From: an uncultured Ruminococcus sp.
GTDB taxonomy: Bacteria; Bacillota; Clostridia; Oscillospirales; Acutalibacteraceae
NCBI GenBank assembly: GCA_902773325.1
Contig: CACYDW010000074.1
Location: forward strand, 1-56,230
Direction of reading: 5' to 3'
Length of the DNA stretch: 56,230 bases
Shown: piece after piece, positions 23,424 to 33,300 of the stretch
How positions within the stretch are numbered: the first letter of the stretch is position 1
Layout of the letters: the number at the start of each line of letters is the position of its first letter
Program-made: the position numbers and the translations under genes
The notes under the pieces: generated by a model
Database searches by the model: none
What the model saw: the letters and a program-made list of their open reading frames with translations, nothing else
Told to the model about the DNA's origin: nothing

Positions 23424-25955
23424 TTACTCTCCGTCATCGTTTTCGTCTGAGGATTCGTCCACCGAGCTTTCTGCGATCACATTATCGATCTCAGCAAGAC
23501 CCTCACCGAGCAGTCTGTCAACATCGTCCTCAGAAGATGCACTGTTGATCACACGGGTATAATCCTTGATAAGAGCTTCTATCTCCGACTGAACCTCTGA
23601 CGAATAATCAGCAGGGTCTACATGATCTTTCAGTGTTTTTACAGCCGCCTGCTTCTTTTTGGCAAGAGCCGCAGAAGCTTCTGCCTGTCGGGATTCCTCC
23701 GCCTGACGCGACTCCTCTGCCTGTCGGGATTCCTCTGCCTGACGCGATTCCTCTGCACGGCGCGATTCCTCTGCCTGACGCGATTCCTCTGCACGGCGCG
23801 ATTCCTCCGCCTGTCTTGATGCCTCGGCAGCACTGGATTCCTCGGCTTTCAGCTCGTCATCGGTCTTGACCTTTGCAAGCGAAGCGATGGCTTCTCGTTT
23901 CAGCTCGTCAATACGCAGTGTCTTGTCAGACTGATTGATAAGGTTGGTATAGGTTTCAAGAATACTCTCCACCATATCCGCCTGTGTTCTGCGGTAAACA
24001 TTACCCGCGATGGAATTATTGATAGCCGTGATAGCCGACTGCCTGTAGGCTTCAAGGTCGCGGCGGCTGGTTTCGGCTGCTTTGCTTTCTTCTCTGAGCC
24101 TGCTTTCTTCTGCAAGACGGCTGCTCTCCTGTGCTTCCGATTCCAGCTGAGCGGTTGTCTTGATATTGTTCACGGCATCTATCGCCTGATCATACAGCTG
24201 GTTGACCTCAGAAGCGTCCTTGGCATTATTAAACAGCTCGGTATACTTCCCGATGATCGCATCGATCTGTGCCTGCTCCTGTTCATCGTAGGTACGCTTG
24301 GAAACGTATTCATTGAGCATCTTGACAGCATTTGCCTTACCCTCTAAGAGCAGCTTCTGAAGCTCCTCATCATCGCTCTGGTCAAATGCTTCCGAACCGA
24401 CATACCAATCGATCTCACCGCTGTTAAGTGCCTCCTGGAAGCTGGTCACATTGGGACGCGTACCGCCGTAATAGTTGTACCATACATCGGGATACAGCGG
24501 TGCAGGGTTATATTTCGCCTTGGATACATCGACCTCGGGGCTTTCACCGTCACGTACCTTTCTGGCAACCACTACCAGACGGAAGTCGTCAAACTCATAG
24601 GAGCAGGTCGAAAGGGTCACGATCGTATCGTTCTCGTTGAAATCTACAGGGCAGTCGATCACAGAACGCACCCTGAGCTGATAGATAAAGTTGAGATAAT
24701 CATAATCGCTGTTGAAATCGGGTCTGAGATAGTTGAAGAACTTGCCCTGAGAATTCAGCGTATTGGTCTTGAAGATGGAAATGATCTTCCACTCCGCCTT
24801 TTCATAGATAGTATTGAACGTAAATGCCGGAGCCGTCTTATAGAAGTCCAGTCCCACAAAGGTATATTTGCTGAGGTTTGCAAACATTCTGCCGTCCTGC
24901 ATGTGATGACCGTGCAGGATCAGGTTTTTGGAGTCCATGGTGCTGCGGTAATCCAGAAATACCGTTCCGTAGTTGGAATAATTGCCGTAGAAATCCCTGT
25001 GGAGATAATACTCCGGATCCTGACTCTCAGGCGGCTGTACAACCACATAGTCGATCACCGTATTGGGCACGGTGATCCAGCCGACCGTATCGGGATTCTG
25101 GGCAAGAAGCTGCGAAAAGTCGGAGATCGTTCCCTCCGAGCCATCGGTAGGCTTTCTGACCTTGCCGCCGCTGCCACTGATCTGTTCATCGGCTGGTGTT
25201 GAAACCAGCAGATCTCTCAGGTCACCTGTGAGGTTATCGTTGACAGCCGGCTCAATGATCAGAATATTGACCAGCATAAAGGACGACACAAGGAAGGTGC
25301 ACACAGCCAGCAGCAGAATGATCTTTCTGACCACATCGGCGGGCTTATCACCCGGACAGGGAATAAATCTGCGCCAGAAGGACTGCTTTTTCTTTGCCGA
25401 TACCAGACTCACGGCTGTGGTATAAAGCACGGTATTAAAATCTGTATCAAGCGCACTGCTTCTGGGCAGCAGCACGATCAGCTTATTGTTATATTCCGCT
25501 TTATAAGCATAAGCAAGCGGCTTTTCGATCGTCAGGATACCCTCGCTGATATCGATCAGCTCTTTGCTGTTCCTTTTCTTCTTTTTCTTATCCTTAGGCT
25601 CGGCAGCAGCGGTCTTTGCATCAGAAACGGCTTCTGCCTCTTCTTCGGGATCCTTACACCTTGCCTCGATCTTCGTCACCTTGCCGAGCACACCAATGCT
25701 CTCAAAAAACGCCTGTGCCTTGCTGCTGTCATCTTCATCAATCACATCGGCGATCATGATCAGACCGATCTTATCCTCGCCCGATTCCGTCACTCTGAGA
25801 GCGTCCCTGATGCTCTTTTCGTCAAGATCGACCTCGGTTTTATAGATAATATTGATGTCCTGTTCATTCAGCTTCTTGACCGTTCTCTCAAAGCTTTTTT
25901 CGGCAGTCTGCGCAAAGGCATTGCCGCTTCTGGGAAAATATATTTCTGCGTTCAT
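23424..25955 (-). CDS. Class B-like sortase fusion with CinA-like N-domain and FIVAR/coiled-coil tail
   Basis: An 843-residue membrane protein. Residues 1-200 are a cytosolic CinA/MoaB-like domain broken by a Lys-rich stretch. One membrane helix follows (about 212-235, ILLLAVCTFLVSSFMLVNILII). The extracellular sortase domain (about 275-475) has the triad of class B enzymes: His in LILHGHHM (about 348), Cys in TLSTCSYEF (about 451) and Arg in DDFRLVVVAR (about 458). The rest (about 500-843) has three FIVAR-like helical units and eight or so tandem RQAEES-type hexads that should form a coiled coil. Start at the ATG at 25955, with AGGAG upstream; a GTG three codons earlier is less likely. No LPxTG- or NPQTN-type substrate is encoded in this window. 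Confidence 0.85.
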   Translation of the reverse strand: MNAEIYFPRSGNAFAQTAEKSFERTVKKLNEQDINIIYKTEVDLDEKSIRDALRVTESGEDKIGLIMIADVIDEDDSSKAQAFFESIGVLGKVTKIEARCKDPEEEAEAVSDAKTAAAEPKDKKKKKRNSKELIDISEGILTIEKPLAYAYKAEYNNKLIVLLPRSSALDTDFNTVLYTTAVSLVSAKKKQSFWRRFIPCPGDKPADVVRKIILLLAVCTFLVSSFMLVNILIIEPAVNDNLTGDLRDLLVSTPADEQISGSGGKVRKPTDGSEGTISDFSQLLAQNPDTVGWITVPNTVIDYVVVQPPESQDPEYYLHRDFYGNYSNYGTVFLDYRSTMDSKNLILHGHHMQDGRMFANLSKYTFVGLDFYKTAPAFTFNTIYEKAEWKIISIFKTNTLNSQGKFFNYLRPDFNSDYDYLNFIYQLRVRSVIDCPVDFNENDTIVTLSTCSYEFDDFRLVVVARKVRDGESPEVDVSKAKYNPAPLYPDVWYNYYGGTRPNVTSFQEALNSGEIDWYVGSEAFDQSDDEELQKLLLEGKANAVKMLNEYVSKRTYDEQEQAQIDAIIGKYTELFNNAKDASEVNQLYDQAIDAVNNIKTTAQLESEAQESSRLAEESRLREESKAAETSRRDLEAYRQSAITAINNSIAGNVYRRTQADMVESILETYTNLINQSDKTLRIDELKREAIASLAKVKTDDELKAEESSAAEASRQAEESRRAEESRQAEESRRAEESRQAEESRQAEESRQAEESRQAEASAALAKKKQAAVKTLKDHVDPADYSSEVQSEIEALIKDYTRVINSASSEDDVDRLLGEGLAEIDNVIAESSVDESSDENDDGE
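23672..23830 (-). repeat. Tandem 18-bp repeats encoding RQAEES/RRAEES
   Basis: About eight near-identical 18-bp units in frame in the sortase fusion gene give a charged Arg/Glu/Ala/Ser hexad repeat, likely a surface-exposed helical spacer. Prone to copy-number change. Confidence 0.9.
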
Positions 25956-25992
25956 ATTCGTCACTCCTGTTTATCGACACATATATTGCATA

Positions 25993-27162
25993 TCAATAAA
26001 TCATCGTCACCCTGACATTTTTAACAGCATCCTCCACAAGCCGGCGGCAGTCAAGCTTATTCTGTTCCTCAAGTACCTTGTTGAGTGCGGGCTTGGTTTT
26101 GGGGTGCTTGGGTGTAAAGACTGTGCAGCAGTCCTCATAAGGCTGAATGGAAATATCAAAGGTATCGATCTTCCTCGAAACGGTAATGATTTCTTCCTTG
26201 TCCATGCCGATCAGCGGTCTGAACACAGGCATATTGCAGGCACTGTCCGTGCAAGCGATCGCGCCGATAGTCTGGCTGGCAACCTGTCCCAGACTTTCGC
26301 CTGTGATCAGTGCCTGACAGTCGTTTTGTCCTGCAATGATCTCTGCAATTTCCATCATAAAGCGGCGCATAATGATGGTAAAGTAATCCTCGATACACTT
26401 GTCCCTGATCTCGTTCTGTATCTCGGTAAACGGCACAGTGAACATTTTGATCCTGCCGCTGTAGCGCGCAACACGCTCCAGAAGCTGTACGACCTTCTGT
26501 TCGGCAAGCTCACTGGTATAGGGCGGGCTGGCAAAATGAACGGCAGTCAGCTCCAGCCCCCGCTTTGCCATCATATAGGACGCAACCGGACTGTCGATGC
26601 CGCCCGAGATCAGCACACAGGCCTTGCCGCCCGTACCGACGGGGATCCCGCCCGCACCTCTGATGAGTCCCGCCCGGATATATGCGCCGAAATCCCTGAT
26701 CTCCACCGTGACGGTAACATCGGGTTCATGCACGTCTACGGTGAGATGGGGGTAAGTATCGTGCAGAAATCCCCCGACCTCACGGCAGATCTCCGGCGAC
26801 TGCATGGCAAAGGATTTATCGGAGCGCTTTGCCTCTACCTTGAAGGTGTTGACACCCTCCAGCGTATCTCTGAGGTACTCTGCCGCTGCTGTTTTAATGC
26901 TTCCGATATCCTTGTCCGTGACACAAGCACGGGCAAATGCCGCAATACCAAAGATGCGCGAAACACATTCAACGGCTTCGTCCATGTCGGTATCATCGTC
27001 GAGCGGCTCTACGCGGATAGTGGACTGTGCATATCGGATATCGAACCTGCCCACACCCGACAGTCTGCGCTTGATACTCTTGATGAGCGTATCTTCAAAG
27101 CTTTTGCGGTTCAGTCCTTTCAGAACGATCTCACCGAGCTTGATCAGAATAATTTCTTTCAT
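25993..27162 (-). CDS. thiI: tRNA 4-thiouridine sulfurtransferase
   Basis: Installs 4-thiouridine at position 8 of tRNA (and may supply sulphur for thiamine in some organisms). It has an N-terminal ferredoxin-like region, a THUMP RNA-binding domain (about residues 60-165) and the PP-loop pyrophosphatase motif LISGGIDSPVASYMM (about residue 183). It ends at about residue 389 without the rhodanese domain of the E. coli enzyme, the form that works with a dedicated cysteine desulfurase. That partner is encoded 62 bp upstream. AAGGGGATAAGCT precedes the ATG. Confidence 0.96.
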   Translation of the reverse strand: MKEIILIKLGEIVLKGLNRKSFEDTLIKSIKRRLSGVGRFDIRYAQSTIRVEPLDDDTDMDEAVECVSRIFGIAAFARACVTDKDIGSIKTAAAEYLRDTLEGVNTFKVEAKRSDKSFAMQSPEICREVGGFLHDTYPHLTVDVHEPDVTVTVEIRDFGAYIRAGLIRGAGGIPVGTGGKACVLISGGIDSPVASYMMAKRGLELTAVHFASPPYTSELAEQKVVQLLERVARYSGRIKMFTVPFTEIQNEIRDKCIEDYFTIIMRRFMMEIAEIIAGQNDCQALITGESLGQVASQTIGAIACTDSACNMPVFRPLIGMDKEEIITVSRKIDTFDISIQPYEDCCTVFTPKHPKTKPALNKVLEEQNKLDCRRLVEDAVKNVRVTMIY

Positions 27163-27224
27163 AGCTTATCCCCTTTTGGTTCTGACAACAATACTATTAC
27201 TATTCTATATGAAGTTTAGCACTT

Positions 27225-28361
27225 TTAGCGGGTTCTTGCAAGAGTATTATTGGCAAGCAATATAGAATCTGCAAGGCTATCCGCATCTTCTTTTGTGCTA
27301 AATCGTGAAAAGCTGACCCTTACGGCGGAATCGATCAGGCTGTCGCTCAGTCCCATTGCCCTGAGCACATAGCTCTTTTTGCCTTTGGAGCAGGCGGAAC
27401 CGCTGGATACATAAATTCCTCTTTCCGCTAAAAAATGCAGCATGGTTTCGGAGCGGATTCCGCAGACAGAAAAATTGATGATATACGGCAGACCATCGTC
27501 ACCGGAGTTGATATGTACATTGTCGATGCCGGCAAGTCTTGCACGCAGATGCTGATGGATCCCGCGCATCAGAGCATTTTCCTGCTGCATATCCGGCAGC
27601 ACTCTCACAGCCTCCGCCATACCGCACAAGGCAGGCAGTGCTTCCGTGCCGGGACGCAGCTTTTTCTCCTGTTCGCCGCCGTAGTGCAGCGGGAGGATCC
27701 TCGCGCCCTTTCTGATATAGAGTGCGCCCGCACCCTTAGGGCCGTGTATCTTATGGGAGCTGATACTGACTAAATCCGCACCGATTTTTTTAGGCTTGAC
27801 GGGTATCTTTCCGAAAGCCTGTACCGCGTCAACATGAAACAGTGCCGGAGCACCGGCTCTTGCTATCAGCCTGCTGACCGCTTCTATCGGCTGAAACGCT
27901 CCTGTTTCGTTATTGACCGCCATCATACTGACAAGGATCGTATCCTTTGTGATCGTCTGTTGCAAGCTTTCGGGCGATACACTGCCGTTCGGTTCAACGG
28001 GCAGGAAAACCACCTCAAAGCCGCGCTTCTGAAGCTGCTGTGCCGCCTCTATGACGGACGAATGCTCCACGGCGGTAGTAACGATTCTGTTTCCGCGTCG
28101 TTTAAGGGCTTCTGCCGCACCGATGAGGGCGGTATTGTTGCTCTCCGTACCGCCCGAAGTAAAATAAATTTCCTCCGGCAGTGCAGAAAGCACCTGTGCA
28201 ACGGTTTTGCGGGCTGCTTCCAGCTCCATGCGGGCTTCATAGCCCTTTGTATGGAGCGACGAAGGGTTGCCGTATGTTTCCGTCATGATCGAAACGACCT
28301 TTTCTGCCGCTTCTCTGCATACCTGCGTGGTAGCGCTGTTATCCAGATATATTTCTTTCAA
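27225..28361 (-). CDS. Cysteine desulfurase (NifS/IscS-like)
   Basis: PLP enzyme releasing sulphur from cysteine as an enzyme-bound persulfide. The PLP lysine is in SSHKIHGPKGAGALY, the catalytic cysteine in SSGSACSKG (about residue 322), and the N-terminus IYLDNSATT is typical. The start is most likely TTG at 28361, because AAGGAG lies 9 bp upstream; a TTG at 28388 has no site. 378 residues. It lies next to thiI, so it probably feeds 4-thiouridine synthesis, as NifZ does for ThiI in Bacillus. A MITE-like copy lies 29 bp upstream of the start, so the promoter must lie within or beyond that element. Confidence 0.94.
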   Translation of the reverse strand: MKEIYLDNSATTQVCREAAEKVVSIMTETYGNPSSLHTKGYEARMELEAARKTVAQVLSALPEEIYFTSGGTESNNTALIGAAEALKRRGNRIVTTAVEHSSVIEAAQQLQKRGFEVVFLPVEPNGSVSPESLQQTITKDTILVSMMAVNNETGAFQPIEAVSRLIARAGAPALFHVDAVQAFGKIPVKPKKIGADLVSISSHKIHGPKGAGALYIRKGARILPLHYGGEQEKKLRPGTEALPALCGMAEAVRVLPDMQQENALMRGIHQHLRARLAGIDNVHINSGDDGLPYIINFSVCGIRSETMLHFLAERGIYVSSGSACSKGKKSYVLRAMGLSDSLIDSAVRVSFSRFSTKEDADSLADSILLANNTLARTR

Positions 28362-28389
28362 TGTGATGATCTCCTTATAACCTGCCAAA

Positions 28390-28512
28390 TATAGTAAACG
28401 ACATTATTTTTTATACTTTGATCAATCATAGGCTGACTGTGGGGGCTTTCCGGTCGCCCCCACACCCCTTCAAACATCACTCTAAGTGAGAATATTTTTG
28501 TCGCCTACTATA
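28390..28512. mobile_element. MITE-like element, copy 3 (119 bp plus TA duplication)
   Basis: The best-preserved copy: TAGTAAACGACA at the left, TGTCGCCTACTA at the right, and TA on both sides. Internal hairpin GTGGGGGC/GCCCCCAC. It sits between the divergent cysteine desulfurase and spoVAC genes and must contain or separate their promoters. Confidence 0.85.
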
Positions 28513-28567
28513 AATTACAAAAAACGGGGAACAATACCAACAAATATATTTCAAAAGGAATGATGAT

Positions 28568-29002
28568 ATGAACATCTCTCAACAGGAATATTCCTCCATG
28601 GTCAGACGTGTTTCCCCCAACAGCACCATTGTCAAGGACTGTATCGGCGCATTTTTTGCGGGCGGTCTGATCTGCATCATCGGTCAGGCACTCACCGACA
28701 CCTATCTGCTCTGGACATCAGGTGACCTTACCCTTGCCCGCAGTATGACAAGCATTTCGCTCGTCTTTCTCAGCGCATTCTTTACGGTTTGCGGCTGGTA
28801 CGACAACATTGCCAAAAGGGCAGGCGCAGGAACACTCGTGCCGATCACCGGCTTTGCCAACTCAGTTGTATCTCCCGCCATCGAATTTCAGAGTGAAGGC
28901 TTTATCTCCGGACTCGGCGCAAAAATGTTCGTCATCGCCGGCCCTGTCATCGTTTTCGGCACACTTGCTTCTGTTCTGTACGGCTTATTTCTTCTGTTCT
29001 GA
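28568..29002 (+). CDS. spoVAC: Stage V sporulation protein AC
   Basis: A 144-residue membrane protein of the SpoVA channel that moves dipicolinic acid into the forespore and out during germination; in Bacillus SpoVAC acts as a mechanosensitive channel. It has four hydrophobic segments, and the family motifs GGLICIIGQ, GAGTLVPITGFANSVVSPAIEF and GAKMFVIAGPVI are clear. AAAAGGAATGAT lies upstream of the ATG. In most spore formers spoVAC is followed by spoVAD and spoVAE, but here the next gene is nadA, so it is isolated. The MITE-like element ends 55 bp before its start. Confidence 0.93.
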   Translation: MNISQQEYSSMVRRVSPNSTIVKDCIGAFFAGGLICIIGQALTDTYLLWTSGDLTLARSMTSISLVFLSAFFTVCGWYDNIAKRAGAGTLVPITGFANSVVSPAIEFQSEGFISGLGAKMFVIAGPVIVFGTLASVLYGLFLLF

Positions 29003-29071
29003 TGACTGATGCTTTAAGGAATCGGGCTTGACCTTAGCAAAATTGATTTTCGTGTACTGTCGTGTTTTTAC

Positions 29072-29100
29072 TTGTCAAGCGAGTTTAAATATGGTATGAT
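29072..29100 (+). promoter_or_regulatory. Putative nadA promoter P1
   Basis: TTGTCA, 17 bp, TATGAT with an extended -10 TGG. It would give a leader of about 205 nt before nadA. Confidence 0.55.
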
Positions 29101-29177
29101 GGAAATGGAACAATAGCAGGCAAGCCACCCTTACAGCGCGACTGTAACACAAATATTCTATCACAGCCGTTGATTTA

Positions 29178-29240
29178 TGTCAAGCATACTTGTCAAAGTT
29201 CATTTCAAACTTGACATTGCAGGTATATTTCCTGCAAAAT
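29178..29240 (+). promoter_or_regulatory. Operator-like inverted repeats and possible nadA promoter P2
   Basis: TGTCAAG-CATA-CTTGTCA at 29178-29195 is a near-perfect palindrome, and the block TGTCAAAGTT at 29191 is inverted as AACTTGACA at 29208-29216. TTGACA at 29211 followed after 18 bp by CAAAAT could be a second promoter. The half-sites recall niacin-responsive (NiaR/YrxA) operators of Firmicutes, but I cannot confirm this. Confidence 0.4.
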
Positions 29241-29313
29241 CAACTCTCTTGCGGCAGAAATGTACAATGTGCCACAGCCGGCTGCCATTATAATAACGGA
29301 TAGGATGATAAAA

Positions 29314-30231
29314 ATGACAATCAAAGACGTTCAGAACGAAATATGCCGCCTGAAAAAAGAAAAGGACATCTGTATTCTGGCTCACAGCTATCAGGCAAGA
29401 GAGATCATCGAGATCGCCGACTTCACGGGCGATTCCTATGCCCTGAGCAAGATGGCTGCCACTGCTCCCAATAAAACGGTTCTGATGTGCGGCGTCCGCT
29501 TTATGGCAGAAACCGTCAAGCTGCTTTCCCCCGAAAAGCGGGTCATTCTTTCAAGCCCCGTGGCGGGCTGTCCCATGGCAGAACAGCTCGACATTGATCT
29601 GATCAGACAGCTCAGGGAAATGAATCCCGACTATACGGTTGTGGCATATATCAACACCACCGCCGAACTCAAAACGGTCTGTGATGTCTGCGTGACCTCA
29701 TCCTCTGCCGTAAAGATCGTCAGACAGCTTGACAGCGACAAAATTCTCTTTCTGCCCGACTGCAACCTCGGTGACTACGTTTCAAAACAAGTACCCGAAA
29801 AGGAAATTAAGCTCGTACACGGCGGCTGCCCCGTTCATGCCGCTATTCCCAGAAAAGATGCCGTTGAAGCAAAACAGCTCCATCCCGATGCCCTGCTGCT
29901 TGTTCACCCCGAATGTCAGCCCGCTGTCTGTGAGCTTGCTGATTATGTCGGCTCTACGAGCGGTATTATGGACTATGCTGTCAAGTCCGATAAAAAAGAG
30001 TTTATCATCGGTACGGAGTGCAGCATTGCCGAACACCTCCAGTATATGTGTCCGGATAAGAAATTCTATCCGCTGTCGAAGGCATTGCTTTGTCAGAACA
30101 TGAAGGCAACAACTCTTGTGGACGTGCTGAACTGCTGTCAGGGTACGGGCGGCGAAGAGATCGAACTCGACGCCGAAACCATTACACAGGCACGCAAATG
30201 TATTGATGCCATGATCGCTCTCGGCGGCTGA
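29314..30231 (+). CDS. nadA: Quinolinate synthase
   Basis: Condenses iminoaspartate with dihydroxyacetone phosphate to quinolinate in de novo NAD synthesis; a [4Fe-4S] enzyme. The three likely cluster cysteines are in MCGVRFMAET, VHPECQP and LCQNMKAT. The start region reads DICILAHSYQ, as in the family. I chose the ATG at 29314 (AGGATGA upstream, 305 residues); the frame is open for another 18 codons. nadB and nadC, the usual neighbours, are not in the window, so the iminoaspartate source is elsewhere. The long leader carries repeated TGTCAA half-sites. A bidirectional terminator follows. Confidence 0.95.
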   Translation: MTIKDVQNEICRLKKEKDICILAHSYQAREIIEIADFTGDSYALSKMAATAPNKTVLMCGVRFMAETVKLLSPEKRVILSSPVAGCPMAEQLDIDLIRQLREMNPDYTVVAYINTTAELKTVCDVCVTSSSAVKIVRQLDSDKILFLPDCNLGDYVSKQVPEKEIKLVHGGCPVHAAIPRKDAVEAKQLHPDALLLVHPECQPAVCELADYVGSTSGIMDYAVKSDKKEFIIGTECSIAEHLQYMCPDKKFYPLSKALLCQNMKATTLVDVLNCCQGTGGEEIELDAETITQARKCIDAMIALGG

Positions 30232-30263
30232 TGCGCCACAGTGCCCCCCAGACAAACAAGTTA

Positions 30264-30305
30264 CCCCCGATACCGCATATTCAAGCGGTATCGGGGGATT
30301 CTTTT
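30264..30305. terminator. Bidirectional terminator between nadA and pullulanase 1
   Basis: A perfect 13-bp stem, CCCCCGATACCGC against GCGGTATCGGGGG, with an 8-nt loop and TTCTTTT on the plus strand. Confidence 0.85.
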
Positions 30306-33300
30306 ACAGTGCAAGTCGTTTTTTATGTCTTGCGTATGATGCGCCCAGACAACCGGCGATCAGGAAGCATGCCAGAGATGAAAGCGCAAGCATGATAACG
30401 ATGGCAAACTCTTTTCTTTCGGTGACGGGCTTGTCCTCATACAGATAAATGACATAGGCGGGTGTTTCGGAAAATGTGCCGGAAGCATTGAACGTAACGG
30501 CAGAAAGACCGTAATTCTGATAATCCTTCCGGTCAGTGGAATAATCCGTGCCGACCTTGCCGCTGATGCTCTCTGTGGCAAGCACCTGTCCGTTAACGTG
30601 CGTGTGAATAATGCCGACTGTACCGCTGTATACAACGGTATTCCTTTCGATCCATGTTTCACCCTTGACGGTATATTTGCGCTCCGGAGCGGCTTCTGCT
30701 CCGGCAAGATCGACAATGTAGGCTGTCAGTCCGTCTACCGTGCCGATCCCTTCGGCAGTAAATGTATACCAGCCGCTGCCCAGTTCGGGGTCGGCGGTCA
30801 TTTCTTCGCCCTTTTCAGCGGTATAATAGGACTGTTTGCCGTCCTCTTTGACACAAAGAATAACACCCGGCTTTGCAAGCTTGTCGGTATTAGAAAAATG
30901 CAATACCAGATCGCACTGGGACAGCGGTTTATAGTAATACGTTACCGTAATATCCTCACTGCCGACCGTGCCGAAAGCATTGGAAGGAAAAACGGAAAGA
31001 TCAAGCTCCATACCGTCCACCTGACGGATCGGGGCAGTATATTCGCTGCCCTCTCTCACCTTCTGAACCGACACAGGAGATACCTCCGATTCTGCTGTGC
31101 CGAAGGTTTCGTTGCCCGGTTTGAGATAATTCACGGTCAGATCGAGTATTTTGCCGTTGAACTTTGTGTAGTAATAGGTCACAGTTTTGTAAGCACTGTT
31201 GAATGTGCCCTGCGTGTCACCCTCTGTATCGGTAAGGTCATATTCCACATCGAGGGAATGATTTTCGGCAGTGGCATAGCTTTCACCTGCTACACCCTTA
31301 TATACTCTCTCTCCGAGAAGCTCGCCGCTTTCAGCATCCTTATATTCCACCTTGACCGTGCATTTGTCTGAGGTAACAGTGCGCTGTTCAAAGCTTGCCT
31401 TATCGACCAGAATCATGGCCGACTGCGCCGGAACAGTGATTTCCTTGCCGCTGACCGTGCCGAGACTGCTAAGACCTGCCTCCAGCTTGTTGGCAATAAT
31501 GACCCATTCACTGACCGTCGATTTGCCGTCATTGTCGGGGAGCGTTACCTTTGCCGGCTGCTTCGTTGCATTGACCAGAACCGCGACCTGTGACCATTCT
31601 GTGGAAGCGGTAAGGGAGTTTTCAAGGGTATAGGCGATCACACCGTCTGCCGTATCTGCAAATCTTATCAGCTTTGCAGAAGCGGTAGTGGCATCTCTGA
31701 ACGGCTTATAATGCCGTCTGATATCCATCAGACCGGAATAATATGCCACAAGGTCGGCATATTTCTCAAGGCAGTTCCAATCAAGCTGATTCACCCGATT
31801 GGAGGAATTGAAGCTGTTGCTGTCGCCCATCTTGGTTCGGGCAAATTCCTCTCCTGCCTGCATGAAGGATATTCCCTGAGAGGTAAGCGTGAGAGCGGCT
31901 ACAAGCTTATTCATCTCAACAAGCTCTTCATCTCTCTCGTCATAGCTCCTGTCGTTCTTGACAGAGAGCACTAACTTATCATAAAGCGTGTAATTGTCGT
32001 GTGCCGAGGTATAGGTCACCGTCTGTGACGGCTGCTTTGACCATTTTGCACTGATGGTGTTGGCGGTAATACCTGCCATCACCGAGATCTTGCCGCTACC
32101 GTCCTGTACAAAGCCCGGTTCAAGCGCATTGAACACGTGTCCCTTGACGGCATCTCTGAAATCATCGTTAAACGCGCCGATTCTCTCATTAAGCTGTGAG
32201 ATATTGGCTTTCACAGCGGTAGGTGTAGTCGTGCCGATGCTGCCGCCCGTCCATGGCTCACCGTACATAATGATTTTTTCGCCGTCCGGCACACGGTTGT
32301 CGAGTGCCTTTCGGATCTCGTTCATCGTGGTAATGTCATGTACACCCATCAGGTCAAAGCGGAAGCCGTCAATATGGTATTCGTCAACCCAATAAAGAAT
32401 AGAATCGATCATATATTTGCGGTACATGAGATGATCGCTTGCCGTTTCGTTGCCGCAGCCCGAACCGTCACTGAATTCACCGTCCTCGGTCATACGGTAG
32501 TAATATCCCGGGACCGTCATCTCAAACCAGCTTCCCTCTGCGGTATAGGTATGGTTATAAACAACGTCCATGATCACGCCGATCCCCGCCTGATGCAGTG
32601 CCATGATCATCTGCTTGAATTCGGTGATCCTTACATTGCCGTCATACGGATCAGTGGAGTAGGAACCTTCGGGGACGTTATAGTTTTTAGGGTCATATCC
32701 CCAGTTGAATTGCTCGGATTCCGTATCACTCTCGTCTACAGTCGCGTAGTCATAGACCGGCAGAAGCTGCACATGGGTCACACCGAGCTTTTTAAGGTAA
32801 TCAATACAGGTCGATACACCGCCCTCACCGTTAAGCGTAGTGCCCCCTTCGGTAAAAGCAAGGTACTTACCGCGGTATTTGAGCGATACACCCGAAACCT
32901 CGCTGTTGGAGAAATCCTTGACGTGTACTTCCCATACGATCGCATCGGTGGGGTCGTCATAAAGAACGTGCTTATCGTTTTTCCAGCCCTCGGGGTCGGT
33001 AGAAGGAAGGTCTACCACCATGCTGCGGTTGCCGTTGACACCTGCCGCCTTCGCATAGACATCCGCTGTTTCTCTGGTGATACCGTCCATGGTAACAAGA
33101 TATGTATAATACCGGTTTTTATGGTCGCCGGTCAGCGTAACAGCCCACACACCATTTTTTCCCTTGACCATACTGGTGGTGGAGAGGTTCTGTGCGCCTT
33201 CTTCTCCGGGACTGCCGGTCGTATAAAGCTTGACGGATACATGATCTGCCGTAGGCGCCCACACCTTGAAGGTGGTTGCCGACTTTGTATATACAGCACC

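Noticed and set aside
23424..25964. GTG start three codons upstream for the sortase fusion
   Set aside because: The GTG overlaps the AGGAG sequence that serves the ATG at 25955.
25852..27219. A 455-codon open frame on the plus strand opposite thiI
   Set aside because: It is a shadow of thiI and the sortase gene: no ribosome binding site, no recognisable domain, and codon use typical of antisense frames.
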